Shown here in pieces: positions 17,878 through 26,633 of a DNA stretch of 57,757 nucleotides. The position numbers were made by a program, and so were the translations under genes. The stretch's first letter is position 1, and every line of letters begins with the position of its first letter. This stretch comes from Mesorhizobium sp. (GTDB taxonomy: Bacteria > Pseudomonadota > Alphaproteobacteria > Rhizobiales > Rhizobiaceae), in assembly GCA_004020315.1 (NCBI GenBank), contig SAQG01000039.1:1-57757 (forward strand). The letters are read 5' to 3'. The notes beneath the pieces were generated by a model that was given only the letters and a program-made list of their open reading frames with translations, was not told the DNA's origin and did not search any database.

Positions 17878-18270
17878 CTATTTGCAGGTAGGGTCGAGGG
17901 CGGGATCGCATTTGGCTTCGATCTGCTTCAGCGCATCGGTGCCGTGCTTCTTTGCCAATGTGTTCAGCGCCGCCGGGTTCGCGACCTTGACCGCGCCGCC
18001 TTTTGAGCCCTGCGCCTGCGCGTCCGCCTTCAACTGGGCGAGCTTGGCGTTCTTTTCCGCCTCGGTGAATTGCTCCGCCGCCGCCTGAGGCGGGATATTC
18101 AGGTTCGGATAGGTGCCGGTGTTCTTCGGCCCTAGGGTAGACGCGACAGGCGTGGCGCCCTCGATGTTGGTGCTCGAACAGCCGGCGATCGCCAGCAAGA
18201 CGACCGCCGCGCCCATGCGGCAAAAACGACCAATGCCAGAAAAAACAGTTTCGCCAACGTTAATCGTCAT
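17878..18270 (-). CDS. Small lipoprotein of unknown function
   Basis: A protein of 130 residues. Starting at ATG 18270 gives a signal peptide with the lipobox IAGC (AAVVLLAIAGCSSTN), so it is predicted to be lipidated and periplasmic-facing. The mature part has the conserved rhizobial look GTYPNLNIPPQAAAEQFTEAEKNAKLAQL and a C-terminal pair of cysteines near IEAKCDPALDPTC. It is divergent from phaC with a 97-base shared promoter space. Function unknown. Confidence 0.75.
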   Translation of the reverse strand: MTINVGETVFSGIGRFCRMGAAVVLLAIAGCSSTNIEGATPVASTLGPKNTGTYPNLNIPPQAAAEQFTEAEKNAKLAQLKADAQAQGSKGGAVKVANPAALNTLAKKHGTDALKQIEAKCDPALDPTCK

Positions 18271-18367
18271 ATTGTTTCCCTGGCAGCCGAGGTAGAGCGC
18301 GTTGGACCCTATCGAATGTCCCATGATAATATGTCAAGAAAACGCTTCGGGAGGAACCCCGCGAACC

Positions 18368-20203
18368 ATGTCCAAAACACCCGATTCGGGCAAAGCGGAA
18401 GATGACCAGCCTTCGACCGTCGAGCAATATCTGGTGAAGGACCCGGAGCGCTTCGCCTTGAACATGGCACGCATGATCGAGCAGGCCGGCAAGGCGGCTT
18501 CTGCATGGGCCGAGCCGCGGGAAAAAGGCGACGTGCGCGATCATGTCGCCGAGCCGGTCGTCGACATGGTGAAAACCTTCTCCAAGCTCAGCGAATACTG
18601 GCTTTCCGACCCGCAACGCGCGCTGGAGGCGCAGACGCGGCTGTTCTCCGGCTACATGACCGTCTGGGCCAACTCCATCCAGCGCCTCAGCGCCGGCGGC
18701 GAAGATGCTGAAGACGCGGTCAAGCCCGAGCCCGGCGACAAGCGTTTCCAGGACCCGGAATGGGGCCGCAACGCTTTCTTCGATTTCCTCAAGCAGGCCT
18801 ATCTCGTTACCTCGCGCTGGGCGGCCGAGCTGGTCGAGCACGCCGATGGCCTGGACGAGCACACCCGTCACAAGGCCAGTTTCTATGTCAAGCAGGTGTC
18901 CAACGCCATCTCGCCGTCGAATTTCATCCTGACCAACCCGGAACTGTTTCGCGAGACCATCGCCTCGAATGGCGAAAACCTGGTGCGCGGCATGAAGATG
19001 CTGGCCGAGGACATCGCCGCCGGCAAGGGTGAGCTGAAACTCCGGCAGGCCGATTATTCGTCGTTCGAGATCGGCAAGAACCTGGCCACGACGCCCGGCA
19101 AGGTGGTTGGCCGCAGCGATGTCGCCGAGATCCTGCAATACGATCCGGCGACCGAGACCGTGCTCAAGCGGCCGCTGCTGATCTGCCCGCCATGGATCAA
19201 CAAATTCTACATTCTCGATCTCAACCCGCAAAAGTCCTTCATCCGCTGGGCCGTCGAGCAGGGCCACACCGTCTTCGTCATCTCCTGGATCAACCCGGAC
19301 GAGCGGCACGGCACTAAGAGCTGGGAGGCCTATATCAGAGAGGGGCTGCAATACGGCCTGGACACGATCGAAAAGGCCACTGGGGAAACTGACGTCAACG
19401 CCGTCGGCTATTGCGTCGGCGGCACGCTCTTGGCGGCTGCCCTGGCGCTGATGGCGCAGGAAGGCGACCACCGCATCAAATCGGCCACCTTCTTCACCAC
19501 GCAGGTCGATTTCACCTATGCCGGCGACCTGAAAGTGTTCGTCGACGAGGAACAGGTCGCGGCCGTCGAAAAGTCGATGAACGAGAAAGGCTATCTCGAC
19601 GGTACCAAGATGGCGACCGCCTTCAACATGCTGCGCTCGGGCGACTTGATCTGGCCCTATGTCGTCAACAACTATATGCGCGGCAAGGATCCCCTGCCCT
19701 TCGACCTGCTCTACTGGAATGCCGATTCGACCCGCATGGCTGCAGCCAATCATTCCTTTTACCTGCGCAATTGCTATCTCGAGAACAGACTTTCGCAAGG
19801 CAAGATGGAACTGGCGGGCCGCGTGGTGTCGCTGAAGGACGTCACCATCCCGGTCTACAACCTCGCCTCGAAGGAAGACCATATCGCGCCGGCGCTTTCG
19901 GTGTTCCTCGGTTCGAAGTATTTCGGCGGCGAGGTCGACTACGTCCTGGCCGGCTCCGGCCACATCGCCGGTGTCGTCAATCCGCCGGCGGCGCAGAAGT
20001 ATCACTACTGGACCGACGGCAAGCCAACGGGTGACTTCGAAGAGTGGCTCGCCAAGGCCACGAACCATCCCGGTTCCTGGTGGCCACACTGGCAACGCTG
20101 GATCGAAGCCAAGGACAACACCCGCGTGCCGGCCCGCAAACCTGGCAAGCACATGAAAACCCTGGGCGATGCGCCAGGCACCTATGTCAAGGTGCGCGTG
20201 TAA
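18368..20203 (+). CDS. phaC: Class I poly(3-hydroxybutyrate) synthase
   Basis: Polymerises (R)-3-hydroxyacyl-CoA into PHB granules; 611 residues, normal for class I. The lipase-like box with catalytic Cys is GYCVGG at about residues 345-350 (VNAVGYCVGGTLLAAA). NKFYILDLNPQKSFIRWAVEQGHTVF is the conserved PhaC segment before it. The catalytic Asp and His lie in ASKEDHIAP and AGSGHIAGVVNPP. ATG 18368 follows GGGAGGAA. No phaAB genes are in the window. Confidence 0.96.
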   Translation: MSKTPDSGKAEDDQPSTVEQYLVKDPERFALNMARMIEQAGKAASAWAEPREKGDVRDHVAEPVVDMVKTFSKLSEYWLSDPQRALEAQTRLFSGYMTVWANSIQRLSAGGEDAEDAVKPEPGDKRFQDPEWGRNAFFDFLKQAYLVTSRWAAELVEHADGLDEHTRHKASFYVKQVSNAISPSNFILTNPELFRETIASNGENLVRGMKMLAEDIAAGKGELKLRQADYSSFEIGKNLATTPGKVVGRSDVAEILQYDPATETVLKRPLLICPPWINKFYILDLNPQKSFIRWAVEQGHTVFVISWINPDERHGTKSWEAYIREGLQYGLDTIEKATGETDVNAVGYCVGGTLLAAALALMAQEGDHRIKSATFFTTQVDFTYAGDLKVFVDEEQVAAVEKSMNEKGYLDGTKMATAFNMLRSGDLIWPYVVNNYMRGKDPLPFDLLYWNADSTRMAAANHSFYLRNCYLENRLSQGKMELAGRVVSLKDVTIPVYNLASKEDHIAPALSVFLGSKYFGGEVDYVLAGSGHIAGVVNPPAAQKYHYWTDGKPTGDFEEWLAKATNHPGSWWPHWQRWIEAKDNTRVPARKPGKHMKTLGDAPGTYVKVRV

Positions 20204-20416
20204 CCTTCTGTAATGTGTGGTGAGTTGACGCGCCGGTAAAAGAGGGCGAAATGGTGTCGTCAAGCCTTAAGCACTCGCGATTCCTTTCTAGCCGTCGAAT
20301 TACTTTGGGGCTTGCGGATTTGACACAGGTCTCGTTTCCGTTCGGGGACAAGGATTTATTGCGGCGAGACGTTTCGACGCCGCCAATGACGTACCGGCCG
20401 GACATCGAGGGGGAAT

Positions 20417-21667
20417 TTGGTTTTGAAATCAGCAGGATCGCGCCTCGCGAAGGGAGAAAGCCGCGCCATTGCGGCCGCGCTTTTCTCCGTGCTCCTGGCG
20501 TCCTGCACCTCGGCCGGCGACCCGTCCCTGTCCGTCGGCATGCCTGGCTACAACGCCTCGGCTGCAGATATCAGCACGACCTCTGGCACCCAACAGGTCA
20601 CTACTAATTCGTCGTCGCAGATGACGACTTCACAAATGACGATGACCGCCAAGGGCGACGCAAGCCTTCCCGAGCAGGTCGCTTATGTGCCAATGGCCAA
20701 GCCGGGAACCCAGGGCGGAGCCAGGTCCGACGCCGGCTTTCCCGTCACGGCTCCTGCGCGCGTAGAGGCGACTGCAGGCCAGACGCCGCAGCCACAGGAA
20801 CAGTCGGCGCAGTCGGTTGAACAGGCCGGCGCTGCTACGCAGAAGACAGAAACCGCCGATGCCGGCACGGCCGCGCCGAAGTCCAAGGCCGAGGCCGCCG
20901 CGCCGGCGATGAACAACCCAGTCTATGTGACCGCCGGAGAGCCGCAGCCGCAGGCCTATGCGCCGAAGAAGAAGGGGTTCCTCGCCTCTTTGTTCAGCGC
21001 CACGCCCGCCTCGGCAGCGCCTGCCCCGCAGGCCAACAACAGGTCGGGCGAGCAACCGACGGCGGCCCAGCCCAAGGCGGCGGCAAAACCGACCATCACC
21101 TTGGCCTCGGCCAAATCGGCTGAAAAGCCGGTGCAACTGGCTTCGATCGGCGATACCAGCCATTTCACCGATGACGCGCTGCCTGGCGTACGCAAGACCG
21201 CACTTTTCGAGATCAAGCGCAAATCCGGCCTCGACGACGACAGCGACGTCGATCTGAACGAGGATGAAGGCGGCGCCTATCAGGTGGCATACGCTGCCGG
21301 GCTTGCCCGGCTGGCGCCCAACGGTCTTTTGAAGCAGACCGAGAATGTCGATGTTGCCTGCCTGAAGCCTTCGCTGGTCCGCGTGTTGAAGACGATCGAA
21401 GGCCACTACGGCAAGAAGATGATCGTCACCTCCGGCTATCGTGATCCGGCCCGCAATCGCCGCGCCAACGGCGCCAAGAATTCGCTGCACATGTATTGCG
21501 CCGCTGCCGACATCCAGGTTCCAGGCGTCTCGAAATCGCAACTGGCAAGCTATATCCGCAGCATGCCCGGGCGCGGCGGCGTCGGCACCTACTGCCATAC
21601 CGAATCCGTTCACATCGACGTCGGTCCCGAGCGCGACTGGAACTGGCGCTGCCGCCGGCGGCGGTGA
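20417..21667 (+). CDS. Lipoprotein with C-terminal M15-like (DUF882) peptidase domain
   Basis: A protein of 416 residues. No ATG fits the N-terminus; a TTG at 20417 or 20423 follows GAGGGGGA. The signal peptide ends in the lipobox LLASC. Residues about 60-220 are low-complexity Pro/Ala/Gln/Lys-rich, probably a wall-spanning linker. The C-terminal 150 residues match the M15_3 metallopeptidase pattern: SGYRDPARNRR, SLHMYCAAADIQV (metal His and Asp) and SVHIDVGPERDW (H-x-D). Predicted to act on peptidoglycan peptides in the periplasm. Confidence 0.85.
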   Translation: MVLKSAGSRLAKGESRAIAAALFSVLLASCTSAGDPSLSVGMPGYNASAADISTTSGTQQVTTNSSSQMTTSQMTMTAKGDASLPEQVAYVPMAKPGTQGGARSDAGFPVTAPARVEATAGQTPQPQEQSAQSVEQAGAATQKTETADAGTAAPKSKAEAAAPAMNNPVYVTAGEPQPQAYAPKKKGFLASLFSATPASAAPAPQANNRSGEQPTAAQPKAAAKPTITLASAKSAEKPVQLASIGDTSHFTDDALPGVRKTALFEIKRKSGLDDDSDVDLNEDEGGAYQVAYAAGLARLAPNGLLKQTENVDVACLKPSLVRVLKTIEGHYGKKMIVTSGYRDPARNRRANGAKNSLHMYCAAADIQVPGVSKSQLASYIRSMPGRGGVGTYCHTESVHIDVGPERDWNWRCRRRR

Positions 21668-21811
21668 CGGCTGGTTCTTCCTGTCGTATGCTACGCCCGC
21701 AGTGTGCCGTCTCACAATGGCATGCGATGACGCGTCGAACCGGGCTAAATCGCCGAAATGTGCGGCTTTTGCGGTCGCTGAAAAAAGTTGTCGCAGGTAG
21801 CGGCAGACGGG

Positions 21812-21840
21812 TTGCCGGTTTGGTGCAACGCAACTATAAG
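21812..21840 (+). promoter_or_regulatory. Promoter of tRNA-Glu
   Basis: TTGCCG (21812-21817) and TATAAG (21835-21840) are separated by 17 bases and lie 15 bases before the mature 5' end of the tRNA, a near-consensus sigma-70 layout. Confidence 0.7.
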
Positions 21841-21855
21841 CGCTCACATCTGAGC

Positions 21856-21930
21856 GCGCCCATCGTCTAGCGGTCAGGACACCGCCCTTTCACGGCGGTA
21901 ACAGGGGTTCGATTCCCCTTGGGCGTACCA
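21856..21930 (+). tRNA. tRNA-Glu (anticodon TTC)
   Basis: 75 bases including an encoded CCA. The acceptor stem GCGCCCA pairs with TGGGCGT. The anticodon stem CCGCC/GGCGG frames the loop CTTTCAC with anticodon TTC at 21889-21891. The T-arm shows GGGGTTCGATTCCCC. Confidence 0.97.
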
Positions 21931-22144
21931 GCAAAATCAAGCACTTGGCCGAAACTTCTCTTCCTGTCCAACGTTTGGCCAATTTCCTTCCTTTGGCTCA
22001 TCGATTCGCTCTGCTCGCCATTCGAGCATTTCATCTGTTCGGCCGATGCGCCGATCCGCTGGAAATTGACAATCTGCGATAGCTCTGGACCAGCTCCGTG
22101 CTGGCGGTCGCCTCTGCAGACTTTGGATGAAGGGCTGACCTATA

Positions 22145-22783
22145 TTGTTGCGCGCAGGCTCATATCCGATCCTGGCAAGGGTTGCTTTCCTTGCTGCGTT
22201 GGCCGGCGCTCTCCTGCTCGCCCTTCTTCCGGAGTGGCTCCTGCAGGATTTGGGAGTGACCTTCACGCATGATGGCAAGCTCATCCACTCCGTCGCATTT
22301 ACCGTTTTGGCGGCGTCGGCAATTCTCGGCTGGAGGGAACACAAGGCGAAGCTGATTGTTCTCCTCACTTTTTTGGGCATGGCGATTGAGGTTGTTCAGG
22401 GCGCGCAACTGATAGGGCGCGGTCCGGATGTATTCGACTGGGTTGCCGACTGTGTTGGCATGGCCTGCGGGATCACAATCGCAAGCTGGACAAAGTGGCA
22501 CTGGATAACAAACCCGCCGAAGCGACCCGACGAATACCCCGATCGCGAGATCGATTGTCAGGAGGCGATGGAAGCAGGCTTTCGGGCAATCGTCGATTGC
22601 ATGCTGGAGGCCGGCTGGACGCGGGGAGAGATCATGCGCTCGCTACGCCGGCTGGTCGCCGCCGACAACATGACGCAAAGGGAGAACGCCAAGGTCGAGG
22701 CCAAGCTCGCGATTGCTCGCGCTATGGTGTCGGCTAGCCGACCTCGCCAGGGTCACGGACCAACCTCCGGCGTGTCTACCTGA
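22145..22783 (+). CDS. VanZ-like membrane protein
   Basis: A protein of 212 residues from a TTG start (an in-frame TGA lies three codons upstream, so no earlier start exists). The N-terminal half has about three hydrophobic segments with VanZ-like marks: the first TM ends LLPEWLLQ, then a DGKLIHSVAFTVLAA His-containing helix, and EVVQGAQLIGRGPDVFDWVADCVGMACG. The C-terminal 100 residues are charged and soluble (EAMEAGFRAIVDCMLEAGWTRGEIMRSLRRL), which VanZ proteins do not usually carry. Function unknown. Confidence 0.65.
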   Translation: MLRAGSYPILARVAFLAALAGALLLALLPEWLLQDLGVTFTHDGKLIHSVAFTVLAASAILGWREHKAKLIVLLTFLGMAIEVVQGAQLIGRGPDVFDWVADCVGMACGITIASWTKWHWITNPPKRPDEYPDREIDCQEAMEAGFRAIVDCMLEAGWTRGEIMRSLRRLVAADNMTQRENAKVEAKLAIARAMVSASRPRQGHGPTSGVST

Positions 22784-22926
22784 TAAGTGCCGGGCCGCTA
22801 GCCGGCGACCAAGCTTGGCGGCATTCCGTCCCGCGATGGCTGGCGCGCAGGAGCGGCCCGGCCAGTGTTCTTCAAGGTGAACAAAGGCCGGGCCTGATCT
22901 AATTTCCCGCCCATAGCTCCTTCAGG

Positions 22927-24615
22927 TCACAGCGAATGATGCTGCCATGGGAAATGGCTGGCGAGCTGCGTCTGACCTGCGTCTCCCGTCCCGTCGCTGT
23001 CCAAAGAGAGCGACCCGGTTGAACTGTCGTAGCTGACATGGTCGGAACGATCATGCGCAGCCGTACCGGCAGACGAAGCGTTGGAAAGCCCTCCCGACTT
23101 GAGCCCGTCAAAGAAGGCTTGGTCGAAGTGAGGCTTTTCCTGCAGCTTGTCCTGGAGCTTTTCCTGGAGCCAGCTGAAGTCGAAGGCGTCGTGGCCTCCG
23201 CGGCTGGACATGATCTCGGCGGCGCCGCCCTTGCTGGCATTGGCGCCGACATTTTCATTGCCCTGGACGCTGTGGGCGAACCCGTTGCCGGCCGTTTTGT
23301 CGTGTGGACCGGCGAGAGACTCAGCGCCGTCAGAAAGGGCAGCCAACACCCGGTCGACACTGCTGCCCACCTTGTTACCGCCATTGTCGACATGAGAGGT
23401 GTCGTTGCCGTCATGTTCTGCAACCCGGTCGGCGCGGGCGGCTGCATCGATCGCCTCGGCACCACGGGCAGCATGAACACCGCCATGGCTGGTCGTGGAG
23501 TGGGAGGGAGCGGCTCCAGCAGAACTGCCATTCTTGGTGGTGGTGTCGGAAGCGGCGGTCACAGTAGAGTTGTCGTCGCCGATGGTGGTATCGGAAGCGG
23601 CGGCCGCAGTAGAGCTGTCGTCGCTGATGGTGGTGTCGGAAGCGGCGGCCGCAATAGAGCTGTCGTCGCTGGTGGTGGTGTCGGAAGCGGCGGCCGCAAT
23701 AGAGCTGTCGTCGCTGGTGGTGGTGTCGGAAGCGGCGGCCGCGGTAGAGCTGTCGTCACTCGTGCTGGAGTCGGAAGGGACAGCCGCAGCAGAGCTGTCG
23801 TCGCTGATGGTGGCGCCGGCAGGGGCAGTAGCGATAGAGCTGTCATCAGTGACATCGGAAGCGGCGGTCCCAGCGGTGCTGAGATTGTGCTCCCGGAAAA
23901 CAGCTTGCAGTTCCGGGGAGCTCTCAAGTGCGACGTCGCCTTCCTGCGAACCCCAGGCATAGGCAAAGTCGAAGGCGGGCGACGGAACCAGCTCGTCCCA
24001 GTGGTCCATCATCGTCTGCAGCTGCTCCGCCGTCGGCATGACATATTTGCCGCCCGTGTTGGTCGTCCAATTGCCGCCGCCAAAGGTCTGATGGACCGGA
24101 ACGATCTGGCTGACCGGGATGCCCGACTCCACCGCCGCAGCCACGGTTCTGTCGATCATGTCGTAGTCGACCGTGTCTGTTCCCGTGCGCACCGGATAGG
24201 CGCTTATTCCAAACAGATCGATATGCGTGTTGTCATAGTTGTAGGTGTTGGAAAAGTCCGGGTCTGCGGCAGACCCCATGTCCATCGCGGTGATGAAGGT
24301 CTTGGCGTCTGGCATACGAGCGTGGATCCAGTCGGATTCGGCTTTCAGATCCTCAGCATCGACCTGGGCGTGGTACTGGCCGGTGGGATCCGGCTCGTCG
24401 ACGAGAAAGAACCCAAATACCTTGGGATTGCCAAGGAAGGGGGTGACTTTGTCGATAAAGGACTGGGTCACGCCCTCGCCCTCGTTGAGCCAGACCATAG
24501 CCTTCATGCCATCCGGCAGCTCATTGACCTGGTCAATGTGTTGGACGTCGACCAGATTGAAGCCGGCGCTTGCGACTTCTGTGGCGGACCCGCCTGCTGC
24601 AAAATGAAGTGCCAT
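22927..24615 (-). CDS. Probable type I-secreted protein: TIM-barrel-like domain, Ser/Thr/Asp repeats, RTX-like C-terminus
   Basis: A protein of 562 residues without a signal peptide. Residues 1-245 look like a glycoside-hydrolase-type (beta/alpha)8 domain (KVFGFFLVDEPDPTG, HIDLFGISAYPV, FDFAYAWGSQEG), with the acidic VDEPD as a possible catalytic site. Residues about 250-385 are a low-complexity run of 15-residue units like ASDTTTSDDSSIAAA. The end carries VSYDSSTGSLSLDSDGTGDA, close to the YDxxTGxLxYDxDG motif at the C-terminus of RTX proteins exported by type I systems. No ABC exporter genes are nearby. Substrate unknown. Confidence 0.65.
   Translation of the reverse strand: MALHFAAGGSATEVASAGFNLVDVQHIDQVNELPDGMKAMVWLNEGEGVTQSFIDKVTPFLGNPKVFGFFLVDEPDPTGQYHAQVDAEDLKAESDWIHARMPDAKTFITAMDMGSAADPDFSNTYNYDNTHIDLFGISAYPVRTGTDTVDYDMIDRTVAAAVESGIPVSQIVPVHQTFGGGNWTTNTGGKYVMPTAEQLQTMMDHWDELVPSPAFDFAYAWGSQEGDVALESSPELQAVFREHNLSTAGTAASDVTDDSSIATAPAGATISDDSSAAAVPSDSSTSDDSSTAAAASDTTTSDDSSIAAAASDTTTSDDSSIAAAASDTTISDDSSTAAAASDTTIGDDNSTVTAASDTTTKNGSSAGAAPSHSTTSHGGVHAARGAEAIDAAARADRVAEHDGNDTSHVDNGGNKVGSSVDRVLAALSDGAESLAGPHDKTAGNGFAHSVQGNENVGANASKGGAAEIMSSRGGHDAFDFSWLQEKLQDKLQEKPHFDQAFFDGLKSGGLSNASSAGTAAHDRSDHVSYDSSTGSLSLDSDGTGDAGQTQLASHFPWQHHSL
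23540..23870 (-). repeat. 45-bp tandem repeats inside the secreted protein gene
   Basis: About seven imperfect in-frame copies of a 45-base unit encode a 15-residue Ala/Ser/Asp/Thr repeat. The central copies (about 23590-23760) are nearly identical at DNA level, which suggests recent expansion by slippage or recombination. Length polymorphism between strains is likely. Confidence 0.85.
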
Positions 24616-25179
24616 TGATAATCCTTTTGTTCTCAGCGCCCCGCGGTGCCTGCCTACTAGACGGCGTATATTAGCGCCAAATCAAATACCCACACCCCTC
24701 TGATAGAATTTTTGAGATTTCTGGTATTGCATCGAGTGTCGCAAGCCGGATTTCACCGCACAAAGTCCGCGCACCTGCTAGTGTCGAATTCGTGGGAAAC
24801 AATTCGTAGACAGCCTCGATGAACTAGCAAATGTTCCTTTTTTGTTCCTAGGCGGACCGATCCGTTCGACGCGCTTGGCAACTAAAATATCAGATTTGTT
24901 GTTTTTGGCTGCTGCAATCACTGTCTCCCGCTGCCGCATCTGCGCGATCTTGCGCTCTGGCGGGCAGTGGCAGTGGAGGCGACGCGCTGGCCGCCTCATA
25001 GCCAGGTTGGAATATTTGTTGAACAATCTTGCTCCGGGCGATCGCAGTTTGCGGAACCCGCTGGCGATGATGCCCATTGCTGCGTTGAGTTCGACGCGAC
25101 TCGTCTTGTCGTACTTCGCGGCATCAAAGCGTGTGCACAGGGACGATCCGCAACCCGGAAGTTGCAGCCCACGCCGTTC
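24616..25179. other. 564-base stretch without a recognisable gene
   Basis: It is less GC-rich than its surroundings at 24650-24920. Short open frames occur on both strands, but none has a ribosome site, family motif or coding-like composition. It may be decayed DNA between two accessory genes, with upstream control of the secreted protein gene near 24620-24720. Confidence 0.5.
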
Positions 25180-25914
25180 CTAATCGCTGCCAAGTCGGGG
25201 AGGTCCGTTGTCTCCCTGCCGCGGCAAGCCGCTCAAGCAACTCGGCGGCGCCTCGTCAGGAGCCGGTTGGGGCCAGCGCTGTAACGCAGCACGGCCAACG
25301 TCCGTAAGGGCATAGACGCCGCGCTCGGCCCTGGCGAACCAGCCATAGACATTGTCAAGCAGGATCTTGGCAGCGCGTGGTGAAATGGCTTTCAGATCGC
25401 GCGGGCGCTTCGGGCCGTCGACCATGGCAGCGGCGCAGGCCAGCGCGTCCTGCCGGTAAGCGGTCATTATCGGCGTTCGCGAGCCGCCGCCGACGACAGG
25501 GTCGCCGCGCCGGCGACGATGCTCGTCCACCAAGCGCGATCTTCGCCTCGGGTCTCGCCGGGGTGGCAAGGCGGCCGGGCTGAGCAGCAATTCGACGTTG
25601 CCGGCGGAGCCAACTCCCAGAAGCCCGAAACCGAGCCGCCGGCAGAGTGCGCGAAACCGGCGATCGTGCTCGCGGCCCTTGCCACGGGCCGACATCCGCG
25701 CCGCGAGCCAGACCTCATCGCATGACGCAGCACGGTCAACACCTTGAAGTATGAGCTCGAGGTTGAACTGCAGCTTCAATTCGCAAATGACGACCACGGG
25801 CGGTTCGCCGTCGCGCAGTCCCACGATATCACAGCCGCCAACTTCGCCTTTGACTGTGAATTCCTGGCTCTCAAGAAACCGCTTCACCGGGATATAGAGA
25901 GACGTTTCCTGCAT
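25180..25914 (-). CDS. DUF2161 family protein, PD-(D/E)XK nuclease-like
   Basis: A protein of 244 residues. The N-terminal third carries the nuclease-like pattern: FTVKGEVGGCDIVGLRDGEPPVVVICELKL, in which D29 and the ExK of CELKL (about residues 46-48) match the PD-(D/E)XK active site. After a charged middle region with an RRDPRRRSRL stretch comes a winged-helix-like C-terminal part (PRDLKAISPRAAKILLDNVYGWFARAERGVYALTDVGRAAL). The biological target is unknown. It lies beside a gene-poor, less GC-rich stretch, which fits an accessory region. Confidence 0.75.
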   Translation of the reverse strand: MQETSLYIPVKRFLESQEFTVKGEVGGCDIVGLRDGEPPVVVICELKLQFNLELILQGVDRAASCDEVWLAARMSARGKGREHDRRFRALCRRLGFGLLGVGSAGNVELLLSPAALPPRRDPRRRSRLVDEHRRRRGDPVVGGGSRTPIMTAYRQDALACAAAMVDGPKRPRDLKAISPRAAKILLDNVYGWFARAERGVYALTDVGRAALQRWPQPAPDEAPPSCLSGLPRQGDNGPPRLGSD

Positions 25915-26050
25915 GCACGACGCATAGCCGATTCGTGGCTAGGTGGCACAGCATCACCGATGGGCAAGCCATTTCTGGGGCAGATTTGCCATTCGTCGAA
26001 CGCATGGAGCCGTGTGACGCAGCCGTTCGCTGGGCCTGCCGGCTCGGCCG

Positions 26051-26347
26051 CTAAGCCCTCAGCCCCCTCGCCTCGCCTCCGCGCTTGCGCGGTACCAACA
26101 TGTCCCTGGCCAGCAGGCGGCTCACCCGGCAGAACGCCATGAACGCCCGGCAAGCAACCTCGGTCTCGACCAGGTCGACCGTGGCGCCGAAGCAGGCATT
26201 GAATGCGGCCTGATAGACTGGCCCCTGCCGGCGAACCGGCCAGCCTTGCAGGAAATCCAGCGCCTGTTCGACGCTGTATATTTCCTCGACCGGCAGGCCA
26301 GGCGCGGTCGTGATGCGCACCGGCACCTCGAATTGCAATCTGTCCAT
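26051..26347 (-). CDS. DUF982 domain-containing protein
   Basis: A protein of 98 residues of the rhizobia-specific DUF982 family: FEVPVRITTAPGLPVEEIYSVEQALDFLQGWPVRRQGPVYQAAFNACFGA. The family is usually 70-100 residues, multicopy in rhizobia, and has no known function. A Lys/Arg-rich tail follows. It stands alone on the minus strand. The spacer to map (26348-26633) shows no other gene. Confidence 0.85.
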   Translation of the reverse strand: MDRLQFEVPVRITTAPGLPVEEIYSVEQALDFLQGWPVRRQGPVYQAAFNACFGATVDLVETEVACRAFMAFCRVSRLLARDMLVPRKRGGEARGLRA

Positions 26348-26633
26348 TCCTGTCCCTCCAGAACACGTTCCCGCAGCTACGCCGCTCGTCGCAAAAGTTG
26401 CTTTGACCGGCTTTCGCTCAGGCCCAACTTCTTACCTAGAAATATGTCGTCAGTGCGGACGAACACCTCGACACGAGGCCGGACACGCACAAGATGAGGC
26501 CCAAAGCGTGAATATCGCCGGCTCGAGCCAATCGCCGGCAGTTCGTCCTTGAACCTGGCGCCGTCCGGTGCCAAATCTGAGAGACTTTTCTCGCGGGCTC
26601 ATCAGAAGCCCTTCATCCGGCAAGACGGACACA

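Noticed and set aside
18260..20263. 667-codon open frame on the minus strand
   Set aside because: Entirely antisense to phaC, which has all catalytic motifs and a good ribosome site.
22145..22783. Vancomycin/teicoplanin resistance by VanZ
   Set aside because: Only the general VanZ-like membrane pattern is present; such proteins are common and mostly unrelated to glycopeptide resistance, particularly in Gram-negatives.
23540..23870. Regular 45-base repeats as a possible CRISPR array
   Set aside because: No spacers between units, in-frame coding, no cas genes nearby.
23038..24618. 526-codon plus-strand frame with Gly/Val repeats
   Set aside because: Mirror of the 45-base repeats in the minus-strand secreted protein gene; the minus frame has domain-like ends and the RTX-type C-terminus.
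24778..25077. 99-codon minus-strand frame in the gene-poor stretch
   Set aside because: No ribosome site, no recognisable motif, unusual composition; not enough to call a gene.
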